Shown: piece by piece, positions 8,661-17,369 of the stretch
How the letters are laid out: each line of letters starts with the position of its first letter
Numbering within the stretch: position 1 is the first letter of the stretch
NCBI GenBank assembly: GCA_012519985.1
Contig: JAAYPC010000079.1
Location: forward strand, 62,001-126,000
Source of the DNA: Fibrobacter sp.
GTDB lineage: Bacteria; Fibrobacterota; Chitinivibrionia; Chitinivibrionales; Chitinispirillaceae
Direction of reading: 5' to 3'
Length of the DNA: 64,000 nucleotides
Translations under genes and position numbers: made by a program
The notes under the pieces: generated by a model
The model's input: the letters and a program-made list of their open reading frames with translations, nothing else
Told to the model about the DNA's origin: nothing
Database searches by the model: none

Positions 8661-9947
8661 TTATCTGCCGGATAATGGTTCTGCAAAGAGATCGTAGTCT
8701 GAAGCTCCAATGATTTTTACACTGGAAATAGTACCAGGGGTAAAATCTCCGCTGGTCAGAAGAACTTTTCCATCTACTTCTGGGGCATCAGACTGAGATC
8801 TGGCTTCAAAATTAAAGGAAGGGTCCTCACTGATATCATCGATTATGACTTCCATAGTTGAACCAATTTTGGATTCCAGGATCTCTCTGCTTATCTCTCT
8901 TTGCACTAGCATCAGCTCTTCACATCTTTTTATTGCAGTAGCAATTCTTGGGCGAGGTTTTAATTCAAAGGCCTTTGTGCCCTGCTCTGCAGAGAATGGG
9001 AAAACTCCCAGTTTGTCAAAGCGGGCAAACTCTATAAAGCTCAATAATTCCTTGAAATGGGTGTTTGTTTCACCTGGAAACCCCAGGATAAAAGAACTTC
9101 TGATTGAAGCATCCGGTACTACTGTTCTGATTTGTTCTATCAGGTTATAGATCTCTTTTGTTAAAGGGGTTCTGTTCATGGATCGAAGTATCGGCTCGGA
9201 GATGTGCTGCAGGGGAATATCAAAGTAGGAGCAGATACGTGGTTCTCTGGCTATCAGTTCGAGAAGGTTTTGATCAACATATCTGGGATGCAGATACATG
9301 CAGCGGATCCAGGGGAATTCGGTTTTAGCCAGCAATTGCTCAAGAAGAGAGGTGAGGGAGCTGCCGCGGTCTCTGCCAAAGAAAGAGGTATCCTGAGCAA
9401 CTAAAATCAGCTCCTTTACACCGCTTTGATAGAGCCACCTGGCTTCATCGATTATTTCCCGGGTTTCTCTGCTGACAAAACGGCCGCGAATACCAGGGAT
9501 TACACAGAATGTACAACCATGGGAGCAACCTTCTGCAATTTTTAAGTATTGAGTAGCCTGCAGGCCGGAAAGCTCTCTTTCGAAAGTTGATGGTTTCATT
9601 TGCTTGTAAAGATTGCGAAGCATTTGCTGCCAGTCGTTGACACCGACCCACAAGTCAACTTCGGGGAATTTTTCTGCAACTTGCTTTCTATATCTTTGTG
9701 AAAAGCAGCCACTGACAATCAGTGTCTTACAATTTCCGTTCTTTTTTTGGGATGCAGCTTCAAGAATAGTATCGATTGCTTCTTCCTGAGCCTCTCTGAT
9801 AAAGGCACAGGTGTTAACAATTATTATATCAGCGATCTGAGGATCTCTGGTCAGTTCAAAACCGGCGGATCTGAACAGGTACAGAATTCTCTCACCATCG
9901 ATGAGATTCTTGCTGCAACCAAGGTTGTATAATGCTACTTGTGACAT
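8661..9947 (-). CDS. rimO: Ribosomal protein S12 methylthiotransferase RimO
   Basis: A 428-residue radical SAM enzyme that adds a methylthio group to an aspartate of ribosomal protein S12. The N-terminal UPF0004 domain starts MSQVALYNLGCSKNLID with the first cluster cysteine and includes NTCAF and SGCFSQ. The radical SAM site is CSHGCTFC, near residue 145. A TRAM-type domain forms the C-terminus. SKNLID is typical of RimO rather than MiaB. I chose the ATG at 9947 because the longer frame would start with TTG inside a terminator hairpin (9951-9980). No strong Shine-Dalgarno sequence precedes 9947. Confidence 0.93.
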   Translation of the reverse strand: MSQVALYNLGCSKNLIDGERILYLFRSAGFELTRDPQIADIIIVNTCAFIREAQEEAIDTILEAASQKKNGNCKTLIVSGCFSQRYRKQVAEKFPEVDLWVGVNDWQQMLRNLYKQMKPSTFERELSGLQATQYLKIAEGCSHGCTFCVIPGIRGRFVSRETREIIDEARWLYQSGVKELILVAQDTSFFGRDRGSSLTSLLEQLLAKTEFPWIRCMYLHPRYVDQNLLELIAREPRICSYFDIPLQHISEPILRSMNRTPLTKEIYNLIEQIRTVVPDASIRSSFILGFPGETNTHFKELLSFIEFARFDKLGVFPFSAEQGTKAFELKPRPRIATAIKRCEELMLVQREISREILESKIGSTMEVIIDDISEDPSFNFEARSQSDAPEVDGKVLLTSGDFTPGTISSVKIIGASDYDLFAEPLSGR

Positions 9948-9950
9948 AAA

Positions 9951-9980
9951 TAAAGAGGGGCTTTGCGATTGCAAAACCCC
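9951..9980 (-). terminator. Intrinsic terminator after the SPOR lipoprotein gene
   Basis: On the minus strand GGGGTTTTGC pairs with GCAAAGCCCC across an AATC loop (one G-U pair), followed by TCTTTATTT. It lies 35 nt past the lipoprotein stop and ends directly before the rimO ATG, so rimO expression by read-through would depend on it. Confidence 0.75.
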
Positions 9981-10014
9981 GTATTTCTATTATTGTTTAA
10001 AGTAAAATTCAAAA

Positions 10015-10899
10015 TCACCATTCATCATCCAGAGGAACATCTGGAGTCTGGGGTGGGGTAGATGGAGTGACAGCATTTACCGGCGCAGGCTCTGCAGAGG
10101 GAATGGAAGGAGCCGGAGCAACCGAAGGAGGTGGCGGGTAACTTGCTGCCGGGCTGCTCTGATCGGGCATCGGTGGGTTGTCCATAGCCGGAATATCCGG
10201 AACCGGCGAGCTGTTTACAGTCGGAGCACTTTGATCCGGGATCGGTGGTGTATAGGTCTCAACCGGAGTACTTGGTTCGGGAGCAGGCGGATAAGTTTGG
10301 TAGCTTTGGTATGATGAGCCACTGTTGAAATCGGATGCCGGGGTAGTTTCCCCAAAACCGCTTCCCTCAATTCCGATATTGTCATTAGCTTTGTTGTCTA
10401 CCCAGAATTCATAACCCAGTGGTTTTAAAGTTTCATTTCCAAAATCTCTGGCAGTAGAGACTTGAGCAAAACGTCCGATTCGTACTCTGTAATAGGTACC
10501 GAAAAGTTCAGGAGTGGGGTTTTGTACTTCAGCCACATAAGCAGGGTATCCCTTAGCTTCCAGCTTTTCAACCAGTCGATCGGCCAGGGTGCGTGAAGCG
10601 ACAGTTGAAATCTGTACAACGTATCTGCCATTGCTGGAGAATTGCGGTGGTTCTGATGAGGAAGCCGTATTGTCGTAGCTGGAAGATACTTGCTTTGAAG
10701 AACTGCTGGGAGTAGATGATTCGGGAGATTCGGTGTCTTCCTTATAAAACTCCTCGAAGATATCCGCAGTCGAAGACTGTGATTGATAAGTGTTTTTTGA
10801 AGATTGTGAAAATTCTGTGTCGCTCTGTTCTTTTTTCTTTGCACAACCTATAATAACCACGACTAAAAGAATTCCGGCAAGGAGCTTTCCGCGAAGCAT
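10015..10899 (-). CDS. SPOR-domain lipoprotein
   Basis: A 294-residue protein with a lipoprotein signal (hydrophobic core from residue 7, lipobox IIGC at about 16-19, then CAKKKEQ). A serine-rich linker follows, then a SPOR domain at about residues 92-165 (GRYVVQISTVASRTLADRL...YRVRIGRF), and a long proline-rich tail. SPOR domains bind denuded septal peptidoglycan, so a role at the division site is likely. AAAGGAGG lies before the ATG. A terminator follows. The proline-rich tail of about 100 residues is unusual and may span the periplasm or the wall. The precise role (RlpA-like, DedD-like) cannot be told from this. Confidence 0.8.
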   Translation of the reverse strand: MLRGKLLAGILLVVVIIGCAKKKEQSDTEFSQSSKNTYQSQSSTADIFEEFYKEDTESPESSTPSSSSKQVSSSYDNTASSSEPPQFSSNGRYVVQISTVASRTLADRLVEKLEAKGYPAYVAEVQNPTPELFGTYYRVRIGRFAQVSTARDFGNETLKPLGYEFWVDNKANDNIGIEGSGFGETTPASDFNSGSSYQSYQTYPPAPEPSTPVETYTPPIPDQSAPTVNSSPVPDIPAMDNPPMPDQSSPAASYPPPPSVAPAPSIPSAEPAPVNAVTPSTPPQTPDVPLDDEW

Positions 10900-11252
10900 C
10901 GTTCCTCCTTTATAATGTCAACTTGACCGTTCTGCAGCATTTCAATTTATTTACCAGATACTAAAATTACAATATTGGAAAAATTATTTCCATCAAATTT
11001 TCAATGAATTATGCTTACGGGATAAAGCCAATACTGAATCTTTTAAAAAAAGCCTTATTGATGGTAATTTTTTTCACTTAAAAACAAGAGAATTTTCATT
11101 ACGTTTATTTTTGGAAAAAAATTGCCTTACATTTTGGTCTTTCAGAATTTTTCTGTCGATTAAAGACCCATCCTTGCGTTTATAAGAACTGGATGGGGTC
11201 CTTGTGGACAGCCACTATTTATAATCAGCAAAACATAAGCCTGAAAGTGGAT
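10900..11252. other. Intergenic region between hisB and the SPOR gene
   Basis: About 350 AT-rich bases. It holds the predicted hisB terminator hairpin (11153-11200) and should contain the promoter of the SPOR lipoprotein gene, but I could not pick convincing promoter boxes. No ORF with a recognisable product is seen. Confidence 0.5.
11153..11200 (-). terminator. Possible terminator downstream of hisB
   Basis: On the minus strand GACCCCATCC (11200-11191) pairs with GGATGGGTC (11173-11165) with one bulged base and a 17-base loop, followed by TTTAATC. The T-run is short, so this is tentative. Confidence 0.45.
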
Positions 11253-11843
11253 TTAAAGAACTCCTTTAGTAGAAGGAAGTGAATCAGAAGATCGGGGATT
11301 AATGCTGCAAGCTTCAGAAAGTGCTTTAGCAAAAGCCTTAAAGATTGCTTCGATGCCGTGATGGCTGTTTCGGCAACGGATCAGATCAACGTGAATTGTG
11401 CACATTGAATGATCCGTAAAGGCTTTGAAAAAATCGTGTATAAGGTCGCAATCAAAATTTCCGATCTGCCGATCGGACAATTCAACTTCGTAAACAAGAT
11501 TGGGCCTTCCGGCAATATCCAGACAAACTCTTGCCAGGGATTCATCCATTGGGACATAGCTGAATGCATACCTTTTTATTCCTTTGCAATCACCTAAGGC
11601 TTTCTGTAAAGCCATTCCAAGAGAGATTCCTGTATCTTCCACACTGTGGTGAAAATCCACTTCGGTATCTCCTTTACAGCTTAACTTCAGATCAAACAGA
11701 CCATGTCTGGAAAAAAGGGAGAGCATGTGATCCAAAAAGCCATTTCCACTTGCGATATCATATTTGCCACTGCCGTCCAGGTCTATTTCAACTGTAATAT
11801 CGGTCTCGTTTGTCTTACGGTTGATAACTGCTTTTCTGCTCAT
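11253..11843 (-). CDS. hisB: Imidazoleglycerol-phosphate dehydratase
   Basis: A 196-residue monofunctional HisB, the sixth step of histidine synthesis, with no N-terminal phosphatase fusion. Manganese-binding motifs are visible: the DFHHSVEDTGISLG segment and NSHHGIEAIFKA near the C-terminus, plus FLDHML near residue 36. It is the last gene of a minus-strand run (maf, rodZ-like, tatD, 44-aa ORF, hisB), an unusual location apart from other his genes. A eukaryotic-type hisA lies about 4 kb away on the other strand. The C-terminus (SSDSLPSTKGVL) is typical of bacterial HisB. Confidence 0.95.
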   Translation of the reverse strand: MSRKAVINRKTNETDITVEIDLDGSGKYDIASGNGFLDHMLSLFSRHGLFDLKLSCKGDTEVDFHHSVEDTGISLGMALQKALGDCKGIKRYAFSYVPMDESLARVCLDIAGRPNLVYEVELSDRQIGNFDCDLIHDFFKAFTDHSMCTIHVDLIRCRNSHHGIEAIFKAFAKALSEACSINPRSSDSLPSTKGVL

Positions 11844-11878
11844 TTTTATGCCTTATCTCTGAATCGCTCACCAATAAC

Positions 11879-12013
11879 TTAACTTTTATAATGATCTTTT
11901 ATTTGCTGTACGATACTGGTGATTTTTTTTTCCAGTTCATTAAGCTCAAGTAACAGATACACTATCAGGAACAGGATTCCAAAAATTGCCAGAATGAAAA
12001 AAAAAGTCCACAT
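11879..12013 (-). CDS. Small single-span membrane protein (44 aa)
   Basis: An ATG at 12013 opens a 44-codon frame ending with TAA at 11879-11881. Residues 3-22 are almost entirely hydrophobic (TFFFILAIFGILFLIVYLLL). They are followed by a short amphipathic helix with heptad-like leucines and isoleucines and alternating charge (ELNELEKKITSIVQQIKDHYKS). That fits a type I or II single-pass protein with a small coiled-coil tail. It fits the operon exactly: 32 nt after tatD and 35 nt before hisB. No strong ribosome binding site is seen (CCTGGAATATACTC upstream). No family is recognised. Confidence 0.5.
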   Translation of the reverse strand: MWTFFFILAIFGILFLIVYLLLELNELEKKITSIVQQIKDHYKS

Positions 12014-12045
12014 GAGTATATTCCAGGTTTTAAATCTGTAAAATA

Positions 12046-12810
12046 TTAAAGGGAACTGTTAAAAAAAAGCGAGTTAAAGTTTTTTTCAAGCTGAAGCTGA
12101 AGCCGGTCACTTTCCCAGTCAAGAAGCCTGGCAAGCTCACCTGCGGTATATTTAAGAAAGGCAGGACGGTTCTTTTTTCCCCGGTAAGGAACAGGAGAAA
12201 GATAGGGAGAATCAGTTTCGATTAGAACTCTTTCTATGGGAACTGATGGTACGACAGCTCTGATTTCTGCATTTTTAAATGTAATTATTCCCGAAAAAGA
12301 GAGATAATAACCGGCATCGACTATTGCCTGCATGTCATCAAAAGAACCTGTAAAACAATGAAAAAGAACCCGCCTTATACCGATGGAACGGCAGATTTCC
12401 ACCACTTTTTTTTCTGAACCACGTGAATGAACAATTGCTGGCAGATCTAATCTTGCTGCAAGCTCAAGCTGAGCTTCAAAAAAAGGAAGCTGCATATTTA
12501 ATGGGGGATATCTGGGGTTGGTAGAATCTAATCCAATTTCACCTAATGCGATGATCCGAGGCTTTCTAAGCAGGGAACTTAATGATGAAAGCCAGTCAGG
12601 ACTCTGACTGGTTACATCAAAAGGGCTGATTCCCACTGCTCCGTAAATGTGATCAGAACACTGACACTGCTCTGTGACTTTAATTGCAGTAGGTATATCG
12701 GTTGCAGTCGAAAGAATTACCTCAACAGATGCAACGCTGGCTTCCTGTACTACTTTTTTAAGAGAATCCGGCTCATAGTCAAACAGATGTGCATGAGTAT
12801 CTATCCACAT
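12046..12810 (-). CDS. tatD: TatD-family metal-dependent hydrolase (DNase)
   Basis: A 254-residue TIM-barrel protein. The motifs of the family are all present: WIDTHAHLFD at the start (metal ligands), ALGEIGLD, IVHSRG, LFHCFTGS and IETDSPYLSP near the C-terminus. TatD proteins are 3'-5' exonucleases or phosphodiesterases involved in DNA repair and quality control. The gene starts 17 nt after the rodZ-like gene and belongs to the same minus-strand operon. No strong Shine-Dalgarno sequence is seen, which suggests coupling to the upstream gene. Confidence 0.93.
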   Translation of the reverse strand: MWIDTHAHLFDYEPDSLKKVVQEASVASVEVILSTATDIPTAIKVTEQCQCSDHIYGAVGISPFDVTSQSPDWLSSLSSLLRKPRIIALGEIGLDSTNPRYPPLNMQLPFFEAQLELAARLDLPAIVHSRGSEKKVVEICRSIGIRRVLFHCFTGSFDDMQAIVDAGYYLSFSGIITFKNAEIRAVVPSVPIERVLIETDSPYLSPVPYRGKKNRPAFLKYTAGELARLLDWESDRLQLQLEKNFNSLFFNSSL

Positions 12811-12827
12811 ATTTTCAACTGTTTAAA

Positions 12828-13706
12828 CTATAGGCGTTCTTTAAACACCGAATTCCACTTTGAAAGAGTCCAGATTATTGGTTTGCCGGTTTTATCCAGT
12901 TTGAATGCAACTATTCCGGTACCGCGCACAGTAATTGGTTTCCCTTTAAAGCTGTATTTAACTGTTGAATTGTTTCCAACATGGACGTTGAAACTGTCTT
13001 TAGCGGTAAATATCCGGCTTTGGTTTTTAGCGATGATGTTTTTCCAGGAGGTGCCATCTGAGAAGACCTGAACCCAGGCAGAATCACTGATCACATCAAG
13101 CTGCAGACTCAATAAACCGGTAGTGTCCACCATTGTATCGGCTAACAGAGCAGAGCTGCTATCTGTTTGCTGCAGAGGTGTTTCAGAAAACATGCTGTCA
13201 TCATCAGCAAGGGAATCAGTGAGATTGTCCTGTGTTATTTGCAGGGTTGTATCTGATTCGGTGAAAAAATAATCAGTGGTGGAGATCCACCCTTTTTTGT
13301 TTGCCAGGAAACTGAAACCAGCCAGAAGAGCGATCAGAATCAATACTGTAATAAGCATCGGGCTTTTGGTCTCTTCTTTTTCTTTCATGCTTACTGAAAT
13401 TTTGGAAGCAGTTTCTTTTTCTATACTCATGCCCCGTTCCATATAGAATTTTTTCAAGATCTCTTCTGAGTCCAGGGACAGGTATTTCGCTAAAGAGCGC
13501 AGATATACCCTGACATAAGGATCTGCAGGCAGTGCCTCATATTCACTGGCTTCCAGCGCTTTTATGTATTTAACATTGAGCTTGAGATCTTTTGCAATGG
13601 TTTCCACGGTAATTCGCCGGGTAATTCTTTCTTTACGGAGAATATCTCCGACCCGGTCCCTTGAGAGATCCGTAGCATTGAGATCTGTTTCATTATTCTC
13701 AGACAT
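12828..13706 (-). CDS. rodZ: RodZ-like protein (HTH, membrane span, DUF4115)
   Basis: A 292-residue protein. A cytoplasmic HTH_25 domain lies at about residues 20-95 (VGDILRKERITRRITVETIA...). A single membrane helix lies near 118-136 (ITVLILIALLAGFSFL). A periplasmic acidic linker and a C-terminal DUF4115 domain (SDSAWVQVFSDGTSWKNII) follow. RodZ links MreB to the cell envelope and helps set rod shape. I chose the ATG at 13706 because AAAGGA precedes it. It overlaps the maf stop by 8 nt, so translation is probably coupled. The longer frame upstream lies inside maf. MreB itself is not in the window. Confidence 0.85.
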   Translation of the reverse strand: MSENNETDLNATDLSRDRVGDILRKERITRRITVETIAKDLKLNVKYIKALEASEYEALPADPYVRVYLRSLAKYLSLDSEEILKKFYMERGMSIEKETASKISVSMKEKEETKSPMLITVLILIALLAGFSFLANKKGWISTTDYFFTESDTTLQITQDNLTDSLADDDSMFSETPLQQTDSSSALLADTMVDTTGLLSLQLDVISDSAWVQVFSDGTSWKNIIAKNQSRIFTAKDSFNVHVGNNSTVKYSFKGKPITVRGTGIVAFKLDKTGKPIIWTLSKWNSVFKERL

Positions 13707-14313
13707 TTGAGGGTTCCTTTCGGAAAATGAATTCATTAAAAAGGCTGATCGTTCCGGATACCGGCAGTCCGACCACATTATAAAAGCAACCATCAATTCT
13801 ATCTATAAAAATCATGGCTTTACCTTGAATTGCGTAACTACCGGCTTTGTCCTGATATTCTGGAAAATGAAGATAATGCTCTATTTCCTGGTCTGAGATG
13901 CTGCGAAAAAAAACCGACGTACTTACAACTGTTGTTTTGCAGAAATTCTCTTCTGCACAAAGCAGCGCCACACCAGTTACCACCTTATGTTTTTTTCCAG
14001 ACAGACTTTTGAGCATTTTAAAGGCATCTTCATAACCTGCCGGTTTCCCTAAAATAACCGAATCATTCACCACCACTGTATCTGCACTTAAAACTAATGC
14101 CTCAGGGTTAGCTTCTGAAACAGTTCTTGCTTTAATCGATGCTAATTTCTGCAAAGACTCGTTAAGGTGATCAGAATCCAGATATAGATTTTCATTAAAT
14201 TCAGTTGGAACAATCGTATTAAAAGAAAATCCCATCAAAGAGAGAATCTGTTTCCGGCGTGGTGAGCCGGAAGCTAATATTACAGTTCTGCCAGGATTAA
14301 ACCAGTAATTCAT
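13699..14313 (-). CDS. maf: Maf-family nucleotide pyrophosphatase
   Basis: A 204-residue protein with the Maf signature ILASGSPRRKQIL near the N-terminus, the catalytic region LSADTVV near residue 74, and SGKKHKVVTGVAL further on. The family hydrolyses canonical or modified nucleoside triphosphates (dTTP/UTP or 7-methyl-GTP) and has been linked to septum inhibition. Which subtype this is cannot be decided from sequence reading alone. I chose the ATG at 14313 (MNYWFNPGRTVILASGS). The longer frame would need a TTG start at 14364. This is the first gene of the operon that runs to hisB. Confidence 0.9.
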   Translation of the reverse strand: MNYWFNPGRTVILASGSPRRKQILSLMGFSFNTIVPTEFNENLYLDSDHLNESLQKLASIKARTVSEANPEALVLSADTVVVNDSVILGKPAGYEDAFKMLKSLSGKKHKVVTGVALLCAEENFCKTTVVSTSVFFRSISDQEIEHYLHFPEYQDKAGSYAIQGKAMIFIDRIDGCFYNVVGLPVSGTISLFNEFIFRKEPSNV

Positions 14314-14642
14314 AAATATAGTTAAACCAATGATGATGGGACAATTTCTCCACGCAGGAGCCAAAATGATTGAAACATAACAACCTGAAAAATCAATTGT
14401 TATACATTAATAAATATACCATTGTGATATTTAAGGTGGAAGAGTAATGTTGCCAGGCCTGAGCTGTCTCGTTTAATAGCAAAACTGGAAGGTAACAATT
14501 AATGTACCAGAGATTACGGAAAAATGAGTATCAATTGCTTTTTTTTGGGGGGCAAGGAAGTAATATTTGGAAATAATATACTGTAGATGATCTTATTGCA
14601 GGGGCAGAGTTAAATTCTGCCCCTGAGATGTGAGTGTACTTC
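14314..14642. other. Intergenic region between maf and the MORN lipoprotein gene
   Basis: About 330 bases, AT-rich, separating two minus-strand units. It carries the strong hairpin at 14599-14625 and must hold the maf operon promoter, for which I find no clear boxes. No ORF is supported. Confidence 0.5.
14599..14625 (-). terminator. Probable terminator after the MORN lipoprotein gene
   Basis: A perfect 10-bp stem, CAGGGGCAGA with TCTGCCCCTG, has a 7-base loop and lies 18 nt past the stop codon. The minus-strand tail (CAATAAGATC) has no real T-run, so it may act as an RNA 3'-end stabiliser instead. Confidence 0.5.
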
Positions 14643-15386
14643 TTAGAAAACTTCACCTTCTACCTGTACTCCATTTTCATATTTTGCTCTGGAGCGTACC
14701 TTCCCATTTTCTCTGTACATGAAACGGTCTCCTTCATAATTACCATCCTTGTAAAAACCGCTCTCCTCTTTTTTACCGTTTTTATAAAAGGTGGTGAAAG
14801 GACCATTAAGCACATTCTTTTTATAGTTTACTTCGGTTTTCATCTTTCCGTTTTCATACCATTCCTGCTCTACACCCTCTTTGTCACCATTAACATAGGT
14901 CTTGAGAGTCTTTTGGAGCCCTGATGGATAATAGCTGATTTCCTGTCCATCTTTTTTCCCAGCTTTGTAGGTGACCTCTGATTGGATCGAACCATCTTCG
15001 AAATAGGTCTTAAAAGGCCCCTCAACTAAAGAATCTACATAGTTTGCTTCGCTTTTGAGTTTGCCATCCTCATACCAGGATTTTTCCGGTCCATGCTTTT
15101 TACCAGCTTTAAAAAAGGTTTCTTTGTATTTGGCACCGCTGACATAATACATTGTCTGGATGCTATCAGCAAGGCCATCTTTAAAATAGGAATCCGATTG
15201 TATCTTACCATTAGCGTGGTAAAAAACAGTTCGTACGAGGTTTTTGGGTGATCCTTTATAAAAAATGACTTTCTTTGGTGATCCATCAGGATGCGATTCC
15301 TGTACCGCTTCTTTGATTGTGCTGTTGTCTGAGCATCCAACCAAACCAACAATTATAGCTGCAACTCCAATGATTTTCAGATGCAT
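14643..15386 (-). CDS. Lipoprotein with YwqK/MORN-type repeats
   Basis: A 247-residue protein with a lipoprotein signal (lipobox LVGC at about 15-18, CSDNS after it). The rest is eight to nine tandem repeats of about 23 residues with the consensus Y-x-x-G-K-x-x-x-x-x-x-Y-x-x-G-x-x-x-G, as in EDGKLKSEANYVDSLVEGP. This is the MORN_2 or toxin-antitoxin YwqK type. In most bacteria the molecular role is unknown, and no toxin gene is adjacent here. GGAGA precedes the ATG at the proper distance. It appears to be a single-gene unit. Confidence 0.78.
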   Translation of the reverse strand: MHLKIIGVAAIIVGLVGCSDNSTIKEAVQESHPDGSPKKVIFYKGSPKNLVRTVFYHANGKIQSDSYFKDGLADSIQTMYYVSGAKYKETFFKAGKKHGPEKSWYEDGKLKSEANYVDSLVEGPFKTYFEDGSIQSEVTYKAGKKDGQEISYYPSGLQKTLKTYVNGDKEGVEQEWYENGKMKTEVNYKKNVLNGPFTTFYKNGKKEESGFYKDGNYEGDRFMYRENGKVRSRAKYENGVQVEGEVF

Positions 15387-15571
15387 GAGGCTACTCTCCT
15401 TTTAAAAATGAGATTGCAATTAATATAATCATCTAAATTAATATGTTTATGGGTTCAGGTCAAACAACAGGATAAGATCAGGCACATACTATTTTCAGGG
15501 TGAATTTTGATAGTTAAGTGAAAATAATTTTAATAAAAAGGCGTAGAAGAAATACCTTTCAGGAGTAAAAT

Positions 15572-16336
15572 GTGAAATTCCATCCCTGTATCGATATTCA
15601 TGGTGGAAAAGTGAAGCAGATCGTTGGCAGCACCCTTTCTGGGAAAGAAACCGATCTGGTCACCAACTTTCAGACGGATCTAAGTCCGGCATATTATGCA
15701 GAAATTTATAAAAATGATAAGCTTACCGATGGACATGTAATAATGCTGGGTGAGGGAAATGAAAATGCTGCAATTCAAGCCTTGAATGCTTATCCGGGTG
15801 GATTGCAGGTTGGAGGTGGTATCAATCCTCAAAATGCATTCATTTTCCTGGATGCTGGTGCATCTCATGTAATTGTCACTTCTTATGTATTCAGTGGAGG
15901 TAATGTGCAATGGGAAAGGCTTGCACATCTTTCTAAAACTGTGGGTAAAAGTAAACTGGTGCTGGATCTCAGTTGCAAAAAAAAAGACGGGCAATATTTT
16001 GTTGTAACCAATCGGTGGCAGATGTATACAGAGTTAACAATTTCTTCGGATACTTTCGGAGCTTTGGCAAAGTACTGCGATCAATTTCTTATTCATGCAG
16101 CCGATGTGGAAGGAAAAAAAGAGGGTATAGATGAAGAACTGGTATCCCTTTTAGCCAAGTATTCTTCTATTCCGGTTACCTATGCTGGTGGAGTCAACTC
16201 GATTAATGATCTGGAGCGCATTCGGGATGCAGGAAATTACAAAGTAGATGTGACTATTGGAAGCGCACTTGATCTTTTTGGTGGACATTTAAAATATAAG
16301 GATATCCTCTCATGGTTTCACCAAAACATTCATTAG
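15572..16336 (+). CDS. hisA: Eukaryotic-type HisA (ProFAR isomerase)
   Basis: A 254-residue (beta/alpha)8 isomerase of the HIS6/HisA-euk type. It converts ProFAR to PRFAR, the fourth step of histidine synthesis. Segments typical of fungal and plant HIS6 are visible: [75 protein letters not shown] and [14 protein letters not shown]. Ordinary bacterial HisA lacks the LSC(K/R)K...W segment and the HAADVEG loop. The start is GTG at 15572 with AGGAG 6 nt upstream; the ATG two bases earlier runs into a stop. The gene overlaps the following apbE by 25 nt. Confidence 0.88.
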   Translation: MKFHPCIDIHGGKVKQIVGSTLSGKETDLVTNFQTDLSPAYYAEIYKNDKLTDGHVIMLGEGNENAAIQALNAYPGGLQVGGGINPQNAFIFLDAGASHVIVTSYVFSGGNVQWERLAHLSKTVGKSKLVLDLSCKKKDGQYFVVTNRWQMYTELTISSDTFGALAKYCDQFLIHAADVEGKKEGIDEELVSLLAKYSSIPVTYAGGVNSINDLERIRDAGNYKVDVTIGSALDLFGGHLKYKDILSWFHQNIH

Positions 16337-17328
16337 TAATTTTCCTGTTCTGTATATTTGGTATTGGTTGTAAAAAAAATCCTGAACTGGCAAAGAAGAA
16401 ATATTTCCGCATGGACACCATCACCGAAATCTCTCTTGTCCTCAGGGATAAAAGGGATAAAATAGAGATAGAACAGTGCTGGAATTCCATAGATTCTTTA
16501 TTAAAAGATTGGGAAGAGCGTTTCTCTGTGGAAAGTTTCGGTTCTGAGGTGCGGTTGCTTAATGAGCGGGAAAAAAACGCTATGCCACTTTCTCCTCAAC
16601 TAAGGGAGATGATTCAGTTTGCATTGGATTATGGGGATACTCTGGAGGGTGGGTTTGATTTGACAGTGCAGCCTCTGAAAAAACTCTGGGGGTTTGGTGA
16701 AAATTCCCAGGCAGATAGTTCTTTGCCTTCTGAACACCAGATTCGGTCTGCCCTGGAGAAGGTTGATTTCAGAAGGTTGAAAATAATCGGTGATTCTATC
16801 TTTTTCTCATCCCAACAGACTCAGATCGATGTTGGAGGAATTGCAAAAGGGTTTGTGCTGCGAGAAATCGGAAAACTGCTCAATAGCTACGGAATTAATG
16901 ATTACCTGATTTCAGCCGGTGGAGACATAATCGTAAAAGGGAAACGTGCGGATGGAAAACCCTGGCGGATAGGCATACAACACCCCAGAAATGATGGGGC
17001 TATAGGTGCTCTTGAGCTTGACAGTGGATCGATTGTTACCAGTGGAGACTATGAGAGATATCGCATCGTTGATGGAAACAGGTATCATCACCTTTTTAAT
17101 ACCAGGACCGGCTACAGCAGTACAAAAAACCAGAGTCTGACTGTCTTTTGTCTGGATCCGGCAGAAGCTGATGTCATGAGTACTGGCCTGTTTAGCAGAA
17201 GTGCAGAAGAAATATTGAAATTTGTAAATTCGCGCCCCCGTCTTGAATGTATGGTTGTAGACTCTTGCGGTAAAGTATTTAAAAGTAGAGGATGGCAAGA
17301 CAGGGTAACCATTTTTAATGAAAACTGA
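16312..17328 (+). CDS. apbE: FAD:protein FMN transferase (ApbE) lipoprotein
   Basis: A 338-residue protein with a lipoprotein signal (FCIFGIGC near residues 13-20) and the ApbE fold. Motifs include [20 protein letters not shown] (flavin site), [30 protein letters not shown] and DVMSTGLF. ApbE attaches FMN to a threonine of redox proteins such as NqrB/C or RnfG at the periplasmic side. No Nqr or Rnf gene lies in the window. It is transcribed with hisA and overlaps it by 25 nt. An intrinsic terminator follows. Confidence 0.92.
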   Translation: MVSPKHSLVIFLFCIFGIGCKKNPELAKKKYFRMDTITEISLVLRDKRDKIEIEQCWNSIDSLLKDWEERFSVESFGSEVRLLNEREKNAMPLSPQLREMIQFALDYGDTLEGGFDLTVQPLKKLWGFGENSQADSSLPSEHQIRSALEKVDFRRLKIIGDSIFFSSQQTQIDVGGIAKGFVLREIGKLLNSYGINDYLISAGGDIIVKGKRADGKPWRIGIQHPRNDGAIGALELDSGSIVTSGDYERYRIVDGNRYHHLFNTRTGYSSTKNQSLTVFCLDPAEADVMSTGLFSRSAEEILKFVNSRPRLECMVVDSCGKVFKSRGWQDRVTIFNEN

Positions 17329-17340
17329 ATCGGGGCTGCT

Positions 17341-17369
17341 GCTATTGTTTTATCAACAATAGCTTTTCA
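17341..17369 (+). terminator. Terminator of the hisA-apbE unit
   Basis: GCTATTGTT and AACAATAGC form a perfect 9-bp stem with a 5-base loop, followed by TTTTCAG. It begins 13 nt after the apbE stop and overlaps the last codons of the convergent kdsA. Confidence 0.6.

Noticed and set aside
14643-15386. Toxin-antitoxin system
   Set aside because: The YwqK-type repeats alone do not make a toxin-antitoxin pair, and no toxin gene is adjacent.
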